Positions 1 to 9,446 are shown, numbered from the stretch's first letter. The stretch is 64,000 nt of DNA from Oscillospiraceae bacterium (GCA_031269355.1 JAISZG010000013.1:124001-188000); one strand, 5' to 3'. Numbers and translations are program-made. Notes: a model not told the origin generated them from the letters alone.

Positions 1-1
1 G

Positions 2-424
2 CGGTTTCCGCTATTATCAATCGGCGGAATGCTTATGGCAATCGACTGTTTGGTGATAATCGGCGCGGCGATAGTGTTCGAACCGCAATCGGCGCTGTAC
101 TCGCTGGTGACGCTTTATCTATCCACACGAGTGATGGACCGCGTGGTCGAAGGGTTCGACACGGCGAAAGCGTTCTTTATCATATCAAACTCCCACGCGA
201 AAATCGCGAGCGAAATAATGAAAACAATGGAACGCGGGGTAACTCTTCTAAACAGCCGCGGCGGTTACAGCGGAGAACAGCGCGACGTACTGCTTTGCGT
301 GATAACCCGCACCCAAATTCAGCAGCTCAAGCGCGTAGTTCACTCGATCGATCCGAAGGCGTTCATGATAGTTACGGACGTAAGCGAGGCTATGGGCGAA
401 GGATTTGGAAAATTTTCGGTATGA
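2..424 (+). CDS. YitT family membrane protein, C-terminal part (5' end outside window)
   Basis: The reading frame is open from the first bases, so the start lies upstream of the window. What remains is the last transmembrane segments (SIGGMLMAID, then a hydrophobic stretch ending near ALYSLVTLYLS) followed by a soluble tail of about 85 residues. The tail has the DUF2179 pattern of YitT/YqfU proteins: RDVLLCVITRTQ, then a helix and a strand ending in VTDVSEAMGEGF. Members are integral membrane proteins of unknown transport function with a cytoplasmic PII-like tail. The next gene is convergent, with only 7 bases between the stops. Family assignment is from sequence pattern; the function is not known. 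Confidence 0.8.
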   Translation, partial: RFPLLSIGGMLMAIDCLVIIGAAIVFEPQSALYSLVTLYLSTRVMDRVVEGFDTAKAFFIISNSHAKIASEIMKTMERGVTLLNSRGGYSGEQRDVLLCVITRTQIQQLKRVVHSIDPKAFMIVTDVSEAMGEGFGKFSV

Positions 425-431
425 TTTTATA

Positions 432-1538
432 TTATTTATCATAACAATAAATCCCGCACTCCAATCGTCCGTTATATACGCGCGGCTTGCGATTGGCTCG
501 TTTGCCAAACACCCGCTCAAATCCCGGATGCGCGCTGAGCGCGGCGAGCCGCCAATTGGAATTGCGATCGCGAAGCGCTCTCAGCGCGCGGATAGCGTCT
601 TCGCTCGACTTTGCATCTCCTATTCGTACGCCGTACGGCGGGTTGCATACGAACGTTCCGCGCGTTTCGCTTTGCTGATAGTCCGCCGCATTTTTCCGTA
701 TGACGCGTATGCGCCCTTCAAATCCAGCCTGGCTGATATGCCTCCTAGCCAGTTCAAGCGCGCCGGTGTCGATATCTCCTCCCGCTATAGCGAACGCTCT
801 ATCCGGCTTTAACCGTACGCGCGCCGCATCGCGAATATCTTTCATCGGCGGGAACCAATGATAACTCTCGCACGCGAAAGAGCGGGTAAGTCCTGGCGCG
901 CGGTCGGCTGCAATCATCGCCGCTTCGATAAGCAGCGTACCCGTGCCGCACATTGGATCGTGCAGCGGAGCGTCTCCGCGCCAACCGGATAAGGATATCA
1001 TAGCGGCGGCAAGCGTTTCACGCAGCGGCGCTTCGCCGTTCCATGTTCGATAGCCGCGCCGATTGAGCGCCTCGCCGCTTGTATCAATAGTTATTGTCGC
1101 CTCGCCTCCGCGCACCGACACCTCTATCGGAAACACCGCGCCCGTCTCCGGAAATTTTGCCAAATTATAGCGAGTCTTCATTTTTTCGACAATCGCCTTT
1201 TTTGTGATTGCCTGGCAGTCGGAAACGCTCATCAACTGCGCTCGCACGCATTTGCCGGATACTGGGAACGCCGCTTCCCTGGGCAGCCAATCATGCCACG
1301 GCAGCGCTCGCACACCCTCGAACAATTGATCAAACGATTCCGCAGGAAATTTCCCGCATACCATCCGTACACGGTCCGCGCAGCGAAGCCATAGATTCGC
1401 GAGCGCCGCGTCCGCAGGTTCACCCTCAAACCGCGCTCCGCCCGTCTCAGCCCGCACTCCGCGTATTCCCAGCGCATTTAGCTCCCTTGCGACGACGCCT
1501 TCCAAGCCAAATGCCGCGCAGGCAATCCATTCCGACAT
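432..1538 (-). CDS. THUMP-domain class I SAM-dependent RNA methyltransferase (RlmL/YpsC group)
   Basis: The 368-residue protein has an N-terminal ferredoxin-like/THUMP half (about residues 1-160) and a C-terminal Rossmann methyltransferase. The SAM-binding motif is DPMCGTGTLLIEAA (about residues 195-208), and the catalytic NPPYG motif of N2-guanine/adenine nucleic-acid methyltransferases lies near residue 300. Length and architecture match the monofunctional Firmicute YpsC family, related to the N-terminal half of E. coli RlmL, which makes m2G in 23S rRNA. The exact modified base cannot be read from sequence. A GGAGG site lies about 11 bases before the ATG. The gene is convergent with the upstream YitT gene and divergent from the VanY gene. 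Confidence 0.9.
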   Translation of the reverse strand: MSEWIACAAFGLEGVVARELNALGIRGVRAETGGARFEGEPADAALANLWLRCADRVRMVCGKFPAESFDQLFEGVRALPWHDWLPREAAFPVSGKCVRAQLMSVSDCQAITKKAIVEKMKTRYNLAKFPETGAVFPIEVSVRGGEATITIDTSGEALNRRGYRTWNGEAPLRETLAAAMISLSGWRGDAPLHDPMCGTGTLLIEAAMIAADRAPGLTRSFACESYHWFPPMKDIRDAARVRLKPDRAFAIAGGDIDTGALELARRHISQAGFEGRIRVIRKNAADYQQSETRGTFVCNPPYGVRIGDAKSSEDAIRALRALRDRNSNWRLAALSAHPGFERVFGKRANRKPRVYNGRLECGIYCYDK

Positions 1539-1741
1539 ATCAAATCATTCCTCCATAACTATCTCGCTATTTGAACAGCATACGCGACGCGCAATCCCAT
1601 GTCAAATCGGATTGACGAAATGGCGTCGAACATGGTAGGATGCGTGGAATGAAACGGAAATTCTTTTGTGAATTCCGCAGAATTTCGGATATTTTGTCGA
1701 ACAGCATTCGATTTATTCTGTAGATATAAGGATCGTTCGAT

Positions 1742-3274
1742 ATGCCTACACGCAGCGCAGAGCCTCGCGGAAGCAGCAATAGGGAACACATATCCAAGCG
1801 ACCAGCGCCACGCGACGTTCGCGGCGTCGATTCTCCGCGCGCGCCCGCGCGCCATAAACAGGAACTATATGATAGAGAATCGCCGCGGGTTTCACCACGC
1901 GGCAGATCTAGCGCATATGCGCGCGATACATACGACGCTCCTCCGCGAGCCAAGAGCGCCGCTTACGAACGCGCGCCCATGCGCCAGCCGCAAAAATCAA
2001 GCCGCGATTATATATACGATCGAGAGCCTACTCGCGCCGGGCGAGCATCAGCATCGATAGAATCTCAGCCAGCGCGGCGAGATGCTGGGCGAACCTCCGC
2101 CCAGCGCAAACCCGCCGCTCGTCCAACGTCTAGTCGATCCGCGCAGATTCCCCGAAAGCGTTCCGCCGCTCATACGGTAAACCCGCATCGCGGCAAGCCG
2201 CAGGCGCGCCGCCCGGCAGCAAGAAAGAATCCGCCGAAAAATCACGCGCCGCGCGGGGCGGTAAGCGTGTTTCTCGCTTCAATCGCGCTGATCGTCGTTT
2301 TGTTCAGCATCAGCTATTCGATATCCGCGCCTTATCGCGAGGCGAGGATTGCGGACGCAAAGCGTTTTGAAAACCTGCCCACGCCGGTTACGCAAACCGC
2401 GCCCGCCACGGTTGAGCCTACCCAGGCCGCGACGCCAGAACCAACCGCCGCTCCGCAAGCGACAGCCGAGCCGACGTCGATTCCGATCGTTATCGACTTA
2501 ACCAAGAACGAGTATGCGACAAACCAAAGCGGCGCGCTTTTGCCCGCCGCGCCAGATGTGCCTGAGGACATTCCGTACGAAGGCTTTCAGGAAACAATCG
2601 TAGGCATGCCGCAAGAAACATATATAACAATAGACGACATTCTATATGAATCGAACGAACGCTCTGCGCTGAACGACAGTTTGCCGCTGCTGGTTAATTC
2701 AGCGCACCGGCTGTCGGAAGATTGGAAGCCAGCCGATCTGGTATTCATGGCGGAATACTGTCCGTCAACTTTGATGCGCATTAAAGGTGCCCAAATACAA
2801 GGCGATCGCGCCGCCGTGGACGCGCTGATAGAGATGTTCAGCCAGGCTGCGTCGGAGGGAGTGAGCGGCTGGCAGGTGAGCGCCGGATACCGTTCGTGGG
2901 CGTATCAACAATCCGTATTCAACGATCAGGTGTACGAATATCAGAAACTAGAAAGCTTGTCATACGCGAAGGCTATTGAGAAAGCGCGGCAATACGTCGC
3001 CGAGCCTGGCGCGAGCGAGCATCACACAGGGCTTGCGTTTGATATCACCGTGCCTGGCCGCACGTTCGCCTCGACGGAACAATGCAAATGGCTGGCGGCA
3101 AACTGCTGGAAGTTTGGTTTTATCGTAAGATACGCGGAAGACAAAGTAAGATTGACCGGTATAGCCGCCGAACCCTGGCATATTCGATATGTTGGATTGG
3201 ACGCGGCAGATATGATGGCTGAAAATAACTGGTGCCTCGAGGAATATATCGCCGCGATGAGCGGCGGTCTATAG
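1742..3274 (+). CDS. VanY-type D-alanyl-D-alanine carboxypeptidase with long basic N-terminal tail
   Basis: The 510-residue protein has three parts. Residues 1-172 are a very Arg/Pro/Ser/Ala-rich, probably disordered cytoplasmic tail. One transmembrane segment follows (AVSVFLASIALIVVLFSISY, about residues 174-193), then a Pro/Thr/Ala linker (about 210-250). The C-terminal half is an M15B peptidase: GYRSWAYQQSVF, the zinc-binding SEHHTGLAFDI and the late WHIRYVG motif. Such enzymes trim the terminal D-Ala of peptidoglycan stem peptides outside the cell. The long arginine-rich tail is unusual for the family and may bind nucleic acid or the membrane surface (inference). The ribosome site (AAGGATCG) is weak. 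A terminator hairpin begins at the stop codon. Confidence 0.88.
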   Translation: MPTRSAEPRGSSNREHISKRPAPRDVRGVDSPRAPARHKQELYDRESPRVSPRGRSSAYARDTYDAPPRAKSAAYERAPMRQPQKSSRDYIYDREPTRAGRASASIESQPARRDAGRTSAQRKPAARPTSSRSAQIPRKRSAAHTVNPHRGKPQARRPAARKNPPKNHAPRGAVSVFLASIALIVVLFSISYSISAPYREARIADAKRFENLPTPVTQTAPATVEPTQAATPEPTAAPQATAEPTSIPIVIDLTKNEYATNQSGALLPAAPDVPEDIPYEGFQETIVGMPQETYITIDDILYESNERSALNDSLPLLVNSAHRLSEDWKPADLVFMAEYCPSTLMRIKGAQIQGDRAAVDALIEMFSQAASEGVSGWQVSAGYRSWAYQQSVFNDQVYEYQKLESLSYAKAIEKARQYVAEPGASEHHTGLAFDITVPGRTFASTEQCKWLAANCWKFGFIVRYAEDKVRLTGIAAEPWHIRYVGLDAADMMAENNWCLEEYIAAMSGGL

Positions 3275-3318
3275 GGATACGCCGCCGGTTCACGCAACTT
3301 CGCTTGGCGGCGTATCCC
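3274..3318. terminator. Bidirectional terminator between convergent VanY and M20 genes
   Basis: A perfect 13-bp inverted repeat (GGGATACGCCGCC and its complement, 3274-3286 and 3306-3318) with a 19-base loop, followed on the + strand by CTTTTC. It overlaps the VanY stop and ends 7 bases before the M20 stop, so it can serve both genes. Confidence 0.8.
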
Positions 3319-3325
3319 CTTTTCA

Positions 3326-4510
3326 CTACGCAATCTGATCCAGGAAATCCCAGACCAGCCCCACGTGCATTGCCACCCCGTAAGGCAGCCCTCGCTCGTC
3401 CGGAGAAAACCTGCTGTTGTGACCGCCCGCGTTTTCCGATAGATCCGGGTTTCCGCAGCCCAAATGAAAAAACGCGCCGGGAGCTTCATGCAGATAATAC
3501 GCAAAATCCTCTACGCCCATGCTAGGCTCGCCGGGCGGGAGAAGCGACCGCTCCCCAAAAAGGCGCGACGCGACGGCGCGCACGCGTTCTACGGACTCGG
3601 GATCGTTCTCCAGCGCGCAATATCCAGGAATAAGATCGAGTTCAGCGCTTCCGCCCATCGCGCCACAAACGCCGTCCAACGTTTCGCGAATGCGGCGTAT
3701 AAGCTTATCCCGCGTATCCCGGCGCATAGTCCGCAGCGTTCCGCGCATTGTAACCAGAGGCGCTATTATGTTGTGAGCTGTTCCGCCGTGGATTGATCCG
3801 ATGGTGAGTACGGCGGAATCCAGCGGCGCGACGTTCCTGGAAATCAGCGGTTGCAGCATCCCAATAACATGCCCTGCGATTAGAACGGCGTCCACCGCAT
3901 TCTCCGGATGCGCGCCATGTCCGGATTTTCCATGAATATGAATCAATATTTCGTCGCTTGAGGCGTTTATTACGCCAGCCTGCGCGCCAATATATCCATA
4001 CGGCGAACGCGTTCCGACGTGCAGACCATATATGCGATCTACGTCGGGATTTTTCATACATCCCGCCTGGATCATCGGTCGCGCCCCTCCGTCAGTTTCC
4101 TCCGCTGGTTGGAAGAAAAGCTTAACTCGCCCCTTCAAAGTTGTTCGATTTTCCTGGAGAATCTTTGCCGCGCACAATAGTATGGCGGCGTGCATATCGT
4201 GTCCGCAGGCATGCATAAATCCCGGATGCCGTGACGCGTACGGCAGCCCCGTTTCCTCCTGAATGGGCAGCGCGTCGATATCCGCACGCAGCGCGACGGT
4301 TTTGCCCGGCAGCCCGCCCTCAATAATACCTATCACCCACGTTCTCTCGCTTTGATAGGCGATGCCCAGCTCCGTGAGCGTCCGCTGTATTAGCGCCTGG
4401 GTTTTAAACTCCTGAAACCCTACTTCCGGAATTTGGTGCAATTCATGCCGCACGGAGCGCACCCACGCCTCGTTGGCGAACGCTGCTTCCCGGATTTGAT
4501 CCGCTGTCAT
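3326..4510 (-). CDS. M20 family amidohydrolase / N-acyl-amino acid hydrolase
   Basis: The 394-residue protein is a complete M20D (amidohydrolase/HipO/AmhX-like) metallo-hydrolase. The zinc-ligand motif HACGHDMHAA lies near residue 105, QPAEETDGGA near 140, GLHVG near 163, and the late MGVEDFAYYL near 350. A dimerisation domain follows SSDEILIHIHGKSGHGAHP. Family enzymes cleave amide bonds of N-acyl amino acids, hippurate-like conjugates or small peptides in the cytoplasm; the substrate here is unknown. An AGGAGG site precedes the ATG. The gene lies directly downstream of a peptide-binding protein, separated by a hairpin, so it probably processes what that transporter imports (inference). Confidence 0.9.
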   Translation of the reverse strand: MTADQIREAAFANEAWVRSVRHELHQIPEVGFQEFKTQALIQRTLTELGIAYQSERTWVIGIIEGGLPGKTVALRADIDALPIQEETGLPYASRHPGFMHACGHDMHAAILLCAAKILQENRTTLKGRVKLFFQPAEETDGGARPMIQAGCMKNPDVDRIYGLHVGTRSPYGYIGAQAGVINASSDEILIHIHGKSGHGAHPENAVDAVLIAGHVIGMLQPLISRNVAPLDSAVLTIGSIHGGTAHNIIAPLVTMRGTLRTMRRDTRDKLIRRIRETLDGVCGAMGGSAELDLIPGYCALENDPESVERVRAVASRLFGERSLLPPGEPSMGVEDFAYYLHEAPGAFFHLGCGNPDLSENAGGHNSRFSPDERGLPYGVAMHVGLVWDFLDQIA

Positions 4511-4541
4511 CCTATGGCCTCCTATAACCTACCAATCATGA

Positions 4542-4574
4542 AAATGGGCTCCAAAATCTCTTTGGAGCCCATTT
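4542..4574 (-). terminator. Terminator/attenuator between binding protein and amidohydrolase genes
   Basis: A perfect 14-bp stem (4542-4555 with 4561-4574) and a 5-base loop, followed on the minus strand by TTTTC. It lies after the binding-protein stop and before the amidohydrolase ribosome site, so it probably lowers expression of the enzyme relative to the abundant binding protein. Confidence 0.8.
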
Positions 4575-4605
4575 CGAGCGGCGCCTCTATCGCGGCGGCG
4601 TTCGC

Positions 4606-6207
4606 TCAGTCGGCAAACGTTGCATATTCAAAGCCAATCCGACCTGCCGCCGGCTTGAGCAAATCTAGAATATATGGCTTAACCAGATAGCTGTCGTCAT
4701 AACTGTAAACGGGGAAGCCTGGCATTTGCTCGACAAGATAAGTTTCAGCTTCAATAATAAGCTGCTCGCGCAAAGCGGGATCCAGTTCCGCGTTCGCTTT
4801 TGCGATAATCTCATCAAAAGCGGGGTCGTCCCAGCGATTCTCAAACGCGTTGCCGCCGGTGGTCCATATCAGCAGGTTCGCGCCTGGATCCAGGTACCCT
4901 ACCGTATAGCCGCTGCGATCAACTCCGAAGTTGCCTTCCGCAAGTTCGCTCCAATAGGTTGAGGATGCTTCATATGTAACGATTTCGCAGTTGATTCCCA
5001 GATTTTGCTGCCAAAGAGCCTGCAACGCCTGCGCTAGATCGACCTGCTCCGCAGTGCTGCGCACTACCACCTGGAAGGAAGGGAATCCCTCGCCGTTTGG
5101 ATATCCAGCCTCGGCAAGCAGCCGCTTCGCCTCTTCGATATCCTCTTTAAACAGATCGCCGGCGACCTCGCGGTAACTCTTCGACGGATCGGTAAGAGAG
5201 GGCTGCGAATTTGGCACAAACCCAAATACCGGCGGCTGCGTGGTTTGAAGTATATTGGTCAATATCCACTGCCGGTCTATCGCCATAGCCAACGCCTTGC
5301 GCACTCGCGCGTCGGTAAACTGGGGCAGCTCGCAGTTGAAATCGCAGTACTGAATGCCAAGCCTCGGCGTGATAAAGAATTCCGGCGTATCCTTATACTG
5401 GAGCGTAGCGTCGGCGTTCAGATTATCCGCAACGTCAATCTCGCCGTTGGCGTATGCGGTCAATTCAGCCTCCGCCGCCTCAATTATAACTATATCGACG
5501 GCTTCAACCGCCATCTCTTCCGCGCGATAATAGTAGGGATTCTTCGCCAGCGCGTATTTCGCCTTGGGCTCTATGGAAGTGATCAGGAACGGTCCGCTGC
5601 AAATAATTGTTTCCGGGCTTTTGAGCCAATCCGGGTTGTCCTCCGCGATGTTGGCTTTCACTATTTTGTAGCCGCCGGATTGAGACAGGAACCACGGCGT
5701 GACGACCTCGACGGTAAACGCGATGGTGCGATCGTCAATTACCTGAATGCCTACGTCTTCTTTGGCGACCTCGCCCTTATTATAGGCGTCCGCGTTTTTG
5801 ATCGGGCGAAGATCGGTGGTCAGCGTGGAACCGACCAGCGGATCCAGGCAGCGCAGATACGAATAGTACACATCCTGGGCGGTGATGGCGCTGCCGTCGC
5901 TGAACTTGGCGTTTTCCTTCAGGGTTACGAAATACGTCAATCCGTCTTCTGAAATCGTATACCCTTCCGCCAGATCGGGGATCAGCTCGCTGCCGCTCTT
6001 AGCGTATTTAAACAAACCGCCAAAAAGCTGAGCTGTTATCGTCGTGCCGGGAGAAACATTGTTGATGGTCGGATCCAATGTCACAGGATCCGCCTGGATG
6101 GAAAAGATGATCCGTTTTTCTGATTTTGCCGTAGATTCGTCCGCGAGCGCCGCTGCGGATACCACGAGCAAAGTCAGCGTCAGCAGACAAGCAAGCAGCC
6201 TTTTCAT
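4606..6207 (-). CDS. Extracellular peptide/solute-binding protein of an Opp/Dpp-type ABC importer
   Basis: The 533-residue family 5 solute-binding protein (SBP_bac_5) has a Sec signal peptide (MKRLLACLLTLTLLVVSAAALA) without a lipobox cysteine. Family landmarks are DPTINNVSPGTTI, LAEGYTISEDGLTYFVTLKENAKFSDG, VYYSYLRCLDP and the RVRKALAMAIDR motif. The start was set at the ATG preceded by AAGGAGGTCAACTGC; an in-frame start 22 codons upstream has no signal peptide and no ribosome site. It is divergent from the permease/ATPase operon at 6496-10446 and is presumably its binding protein. The lack of a lipid anchor is unusual for a Gram-positive binding protein; retention could be by the uncleaved signal. 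Confidence 0.9.
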   Translation of the reverse strand: MKRLLACLLTLTLLVVSAAALADESTAKSEKRIIFSIQADPVTLDPTINNVSPGTTITAQLFGGLFKYAKSGSELIPDLAEGYTISEDGLTYFVTLKENAKFSDGSAITAQDVYYSYLRCLDPLVGSTLTTDLRPIKNADAYNKGEVAKEDVGIQVIDDRTIAFTVEVVTPWFLSQSGGYKIVKANIAEDNPDWLKSPETIICSGPFLITSIEPKAKYALAKNPYYYRAEEMAVEAVDIVIIEAAEAELTAYANGEIDVADNLNADATLQYKDTPEFFITPRLGIQYCDFNCELPQFTDARVRKALAMAIDRQWILTNILQTTQPPVFGFVPNSQPSLTDPSKSYREVAGDLFKEDIEEAKRLLAEAGYPNGEGFPSFQVVVRSTAEQVDLAQALQALWQQNLGINCEIVTYEASSTYWSELAEGNFGVDRSGYTVGYLDPGANLLIWTTGGNAFENRWDDPAFDEIIAKANAELDPALREQLIIEAETYLVEQMPGFPVYSYDDSYLVKPYILDLLKPAAGRIGFEYATFAD

Positions 6208-6346
6208 GCAGTTGACCTCCTTGATGTGATATATTTTTTGATTTTGTCTTCCGCCCGACCGAAACTTGGGCAATGTAAAAATGAATTTTTAAAATGAATC
6301 TCAAAACCAAACATAATTCATTTCAGAAACCATCTTTAACGAAAAA

Positions 6347-6375
6347 AGTATATCATGTCGAATATACGTTGTCAA
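6347..6375 (-). promoter_or_regulatory. Sigma-A type promoter of the binding-protein/amidohydrolase operon
   Basis: On the minus strand TTGACA (6370-6375), 17-base spacer, TATACT (6347-6352). Predicted transcripts have a leader of about 130 nt before the binding-protein ATG. Confidence 0.8.
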
Positions 6376-6409
6376 GCGCTCCCGAATGTGACGAATGTCG
6401 AAAAACAAC

Positions 6410-6439
6410 TTGCAATATCAGGCGCGCGCGTGTTATACT
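6410..6439 (+). promoter_or_regulatory. Sigma-A type promoter of the oppBCDF-like operon
   Basis: TTGCAA (6410-6415), 18-base spacer, TATACT (6434-6439), reading into the permease gene at 6496. The -35 boxes of this promoter and of the divergent one are about 35 bp apart, so a single regulator could control both sides. Confidence 0.7.
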
Positions 6440-6495
6440 GCGCTATATTGCGGCGAAGCGGCGCTCGCTAACAGGCGGAAAGGAAGGATGGCGAG

Positions 6496-7422
6496 TTGGT
6501 ACGTTACATCGTTAAAAGATTATCCGCAGGCCTCATGACCATCTTTATATTGATTACCGTCACATTCTTCCTGATGCACGCCGTTCCCGGCGGCCCGTTC
6601 AGCCCCGCCGAAGAAAAGAACGTGCCGCCCGAGGTGCTTGCGCGCATCGCCAGCATGTATGGACTGGATAAGCCCGTGGGCGAGCAGTACATTCTTTATA
6701 TTAAGAACCTTCTTCACGGCGATCTGGGCGTATCCTATAAAAAGACGGGCACCGGCGTAAACGAATTGGTAGAGCGGGGTTTCCCCGTTTCCGCACGCGT
6801 CGGCGCGTGGGCAATCGCGCTGGCGCTGATTATCGGCGTTGGATTGGGCGTCCTTTCCGCAATATGGCGAGGGTCTCCCGTGGATGTGTTCTCATTGATT
6901 TTGGCGACCGTCGGCATCTCAATTCCGATGTTTGTCATTTCATTGCTGCTCCTTCGCGTGTTCGCTGGCATGCTCAAATGGCTCCCCTCCTACGGATTGA
7001 CCAGCTGGCGGCACTACATTCTTCCGGTCGCATGTTTATCGTTCAACCCTGTGGCTTATATCGCCCGGCAAACGCGCTCCTCCATGCTGGAAGTAATGGA
7101 ACAGGATTATATTCGCTCCGCTCGCGCGAAGGGGCTTCCCGAACTGGTTGTAATCGTTAAGCACGGGCTGAAAAACGCCGTTATGCCGGTCGTCACCTAT
7201 CTGGGTCCATTAGTCGCGGGCTTGCTTACAGGCTCGTTTGTAGTAGAACGTTTGTTCTCCATACCCGGCATCGGCCGCGATTTCGTCACCAGCATTACCG
7301 ATCGCGACTATACAGTTATTATGGGTATAACAATATTTTTTGGCGCGTTTGTGGTGATCAGCAACCTGGTCGTCGATATTCTTTACGCCGTTATCGACCC
7401 AAAGGTTCGCATTACAGAATAA
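6496..7422 (+). CDS. Peptide ABC transporter permease, OppB/DppB type
   Basis: The 308-residue membrane protein begins with the typical YIVKRL..G..TIF....VTFFLMH..PGGPF opening of DppB/OppB permeases. It has about six transmembrane segments and the cytoplasmic coupling (EAA-like) region QDYIRSARAKGLPE. The start is a TTG preceded by GGAAAGGAAGG, matching the family N-terminus exactly. It is the first gene of a four-gene operon (B, C, D, F) and forms the membrane pore with the next permease. Substrate by family: oligopeptides, dipeptides or nickel; not resolvable here. Confidence 0.93.
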   Translation: MVRYIVKRLSAGLMTIFILITVTFFLMHAVPGGPFSPAEEKNVPPEVLARIASMYGLDKPVGEQYILYIKNLLHGDLGVSYKKTGTGVNELVERGFPVSARVGAWAIALALIIGVGLGVLSAIWRGSPVDVFSLILATVGISIPMFVISLLLLRVFAGMLKWLPSYGLTSWRHYILPVACLSFNPVAYIARQTRSSMLEVMEQDYIRSARAKGLPELVVIVKHGLKNAVMPVVTYLGPLVAGLLTGSFVVERLFSIPGIGRDFVTSITDRDYTVIMGITIFFGAFVVISNLVVDILYAVIDPKVRITE

Positions 7423-7457
7423 TTCGTAATATAAAACTACCCACCAGGAGGATCAGC

Positions 7458-8399
7458 ATGCAGCGTTTGGAACAAAACGCCTATCGGACGGTACCGCCGA
7501 ATTTGTTTGATCCGCTGCCGTCAGAGGAAAAACAAGCGGACGGCTGGATTCGTCCCAGCGCTTCATATTGGCAGGATGTATGGATGCGCTTCACGCGAAA
7601 TAAGACCGCTTTGTTTGGGTTGGTATTTATCGGTTTGATGGCGCTGTTCGCCATATTCGGCCCGCTTTTTTCCCCATATCCTTATGACGGCATGGATATG
7701 CTCAGTGGAAATCAGCCGCCCAACTCAGTGCATTGGTTTGGCACGGATAAATTTGGGCGCGATATTTTTACGCGAGTGATGTACGGGGCGAGAATTTCCC
7801 TTACCGTCGGCGTGTTCGCAGCGATGATCAATCTGTTGATCGGCGTTGTATACGGCAGCGTATCCGGATATTTTGGCGGTCGGGTGGATATGGTCATGAT
7901 GAGAATTGTGGATATCCTTATCGGCCTTCCCTCCCTGCTGTACATCGTTTTGCTGATGCTGGTTCTGGGCAGCAATCTGGTCAGCGTCATCATTGCGCTG
8001 TGCATCACATCGTGGATCGGCACCGCTCGCGTGGTGCGCGGACAAGTGCTTTCGATAAAACATAACGAATACGTTCTAGCCGCCATGCTTGCGGGCGCAA
8101 CCAATCGATATATATTGTTTCGGCATTTGCTTCCCAACAGCATGGGACCTATCATCGTATCCACCGCTTTTCTGATACCCAGCGCGATATTCTCCGAGGC
8201 GTTCCTCAGCTTTTTGGGCATCGGCATAAACGTGCCCATGGCGAGCTGGGGTACGCTGGCGAATGAAGCGATACCGATGCTTCAGTCGCGCCCCTATCAG
8301 ATGCTATTCCCCGTGGCCGCCATCAGTTTAACCATGTTTTCGCTCAACTTTATCGGCGACGGTTTACGCGATTCGCTAGACCCACGGTTGAAAAAGTAA
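7458..8399 (+). CDS. Peptide ABC transporter permease, OppC/DppC type
   Basis: The 313-residue protein has the OppC N-terminal segment (RFTRNKTALFGLVFIGLMAL), then HWFGTDKFGRDIFTRVMYGAR, five further membrane segments and the EAA-loop region NEYVLAAMLAGATN. Length is normal for the family, in contrast with the OppC-like permease at 18537-20330. A CCAGGAGG site precedes the ATG. It pairs with the upstream OppB-type subunit. Confidence 0.93.
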   Translation: MQRLEQNAYRTVPPNLFDPLPSEEKQADGWIRPSASYWQDVWMRFTRNKTALFGLVFIGLMALFAIFGPLFSPYPYDGMDMLSGNQPPNSVHWFGTDKFGRDIFTRVMYGARISLTVGVFAAMINLLIGVVYGSVSGYFGGRVDMVMMRIVDILIGLPSLLYIVLLMLVLGSNLVSVIIALCITSWIGTARVVRGQVLSIKHNEYVLAAMLAGATNRYILFRHLLPNSMGPIIVSTAFLIPSAIFSEAFLSFLGIGINVPMASWGTLANEAIPMLQSRPYQMLFPVAAISLTMFSLNFIGDGLRDSLDPRLKK

Positions 8400-8426
8400 G
8401 CCGCGTAGCGGGCTTGGAGGATTATC

Positions 8427-9446
8427 ATGCCGCTGCTGATATTGGACGATCTGAACGCCACCTTCCATATTGCCGCCGGAGATGTCCAGGCGGTTCGTGG
8501 GCTTTCACTGCAATTGGAGGAAGGCGAATCCATAGGCATTGTTGGCGAAAGCGGATCCGGAAAAAGTGCGGCGATGCTATCTGTTATGGGGCTGCTGCCC
8601 GCAACATGCGAAGTCAGCGCGCGCTCGATTGTGTTCAACAACATAGAACTCACCCGCATTGGCCGACGCGATCTTCGGAAACTTTTGGGTAAAGACATAG
8701 GCATGGTTTTTCAGGATCCGATGACGTCGCTCAATCCCCTCTACACGATTGGCAGCCAGCTTACCGAGAGCCTTCGCTTGCACCTGCGATATACACCCCG
8801 TCAGGCGCGCGAGCGCGCACTGGAGCTTCTGCGCATGGTTGAAATTCCCAGCCCGGAAACCAGGCTTAAACAATACCCGTACGAGCTTTCAGGCGGCATG
8901 CGGCAGCGGGTTATGATAGCCAGCGCCATTTCATGCAACCCGAAGCTAATAATTGCGGACGAGCCGACCACCGCGCTGGATGTGACCATTCAAGCCCAGA
9001 TACTCGATCTCCTAATGAGCTTAAAGCAGAAGCTGAACGTATCTATCGTGCTGATCTCCCATGACCTTGGCGTTATTACCAGCCTGTGCAGGCGTATTCT
9101 GGTTATGTACGGCGGCATGATGGTCGAGACGGGAACGACGCGCGAAGTCTTCTACGATGCTCGCCACCCATATACCTGGGGGCTGCTTCGCTCCCGGCCT
9201 TCCGGTTCGCCACAAACACAATCGGCGGACGGCGCGCGGGGGCGCCTTGTCTCGCTGCCCGGTGCGCCGCCGGATATGCTGCATCCGCCGCCCGGATGTC
9301 CGTTCGCGCCACGGTGTCCGCACGCTATGCGCATATGCAATGAATATATCCCTCCTATAACTGATTTCTCGTCGACGCACGCCGCCGCCTGCCACCTTGT
9401 ATACGCAAATGCGCGCTTGCCAAAAAAGGAGGCCTCGCATGGATGA
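8427..9446 (+). CDS. Peptide ABC transporter ATPase, OppD/DppD type
   Basis: The 339-residue ATPase has Walker A GESGSGKSA, Q-loop VFQDPMTSLNP, signature LSGGMRQRV, Walker B LIIADEPTTALD and switch H in LISHDLG. The OppD/F-specific C-terminal Cys cluster (PPPGCPFAPRCPHAMRIC) may hold an iron-sulfur cluster as in related DppD subunits. Its stop overlaps the start of the next ATPase by 8 bases (ATGGATGA), suggesting translational coupling. Confidence 0.93.
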   Translation: MPLLILDDLNATFHIAAGDVQAVRGLSLQLEEGESIGIVGESGSGKSAAMLSVMGLLPATCEVSARSIVFNNIELTRIGRRDLRKLLGKDIGMVFQDPMTSLNPLYTIGSQLTESLRLHLRYTPRQARERALELLRMVEIPSPETRLKQYPYELSGGMRQRVMIASAISCNPKLIIADEPTTALDVTIQAQILDLLMSLKQKLNVSIVLISHDLGVITSLCRRILVMYGGMMVETGTTREVFYDARHPYTWGLLRSRPSGSPQTQSADGARGRLVSLPGAPPDMLHPPPGCPFAPRCPHAMRICNEYIPPITDFSSTHAAACHLVYANARLPKKEASHG

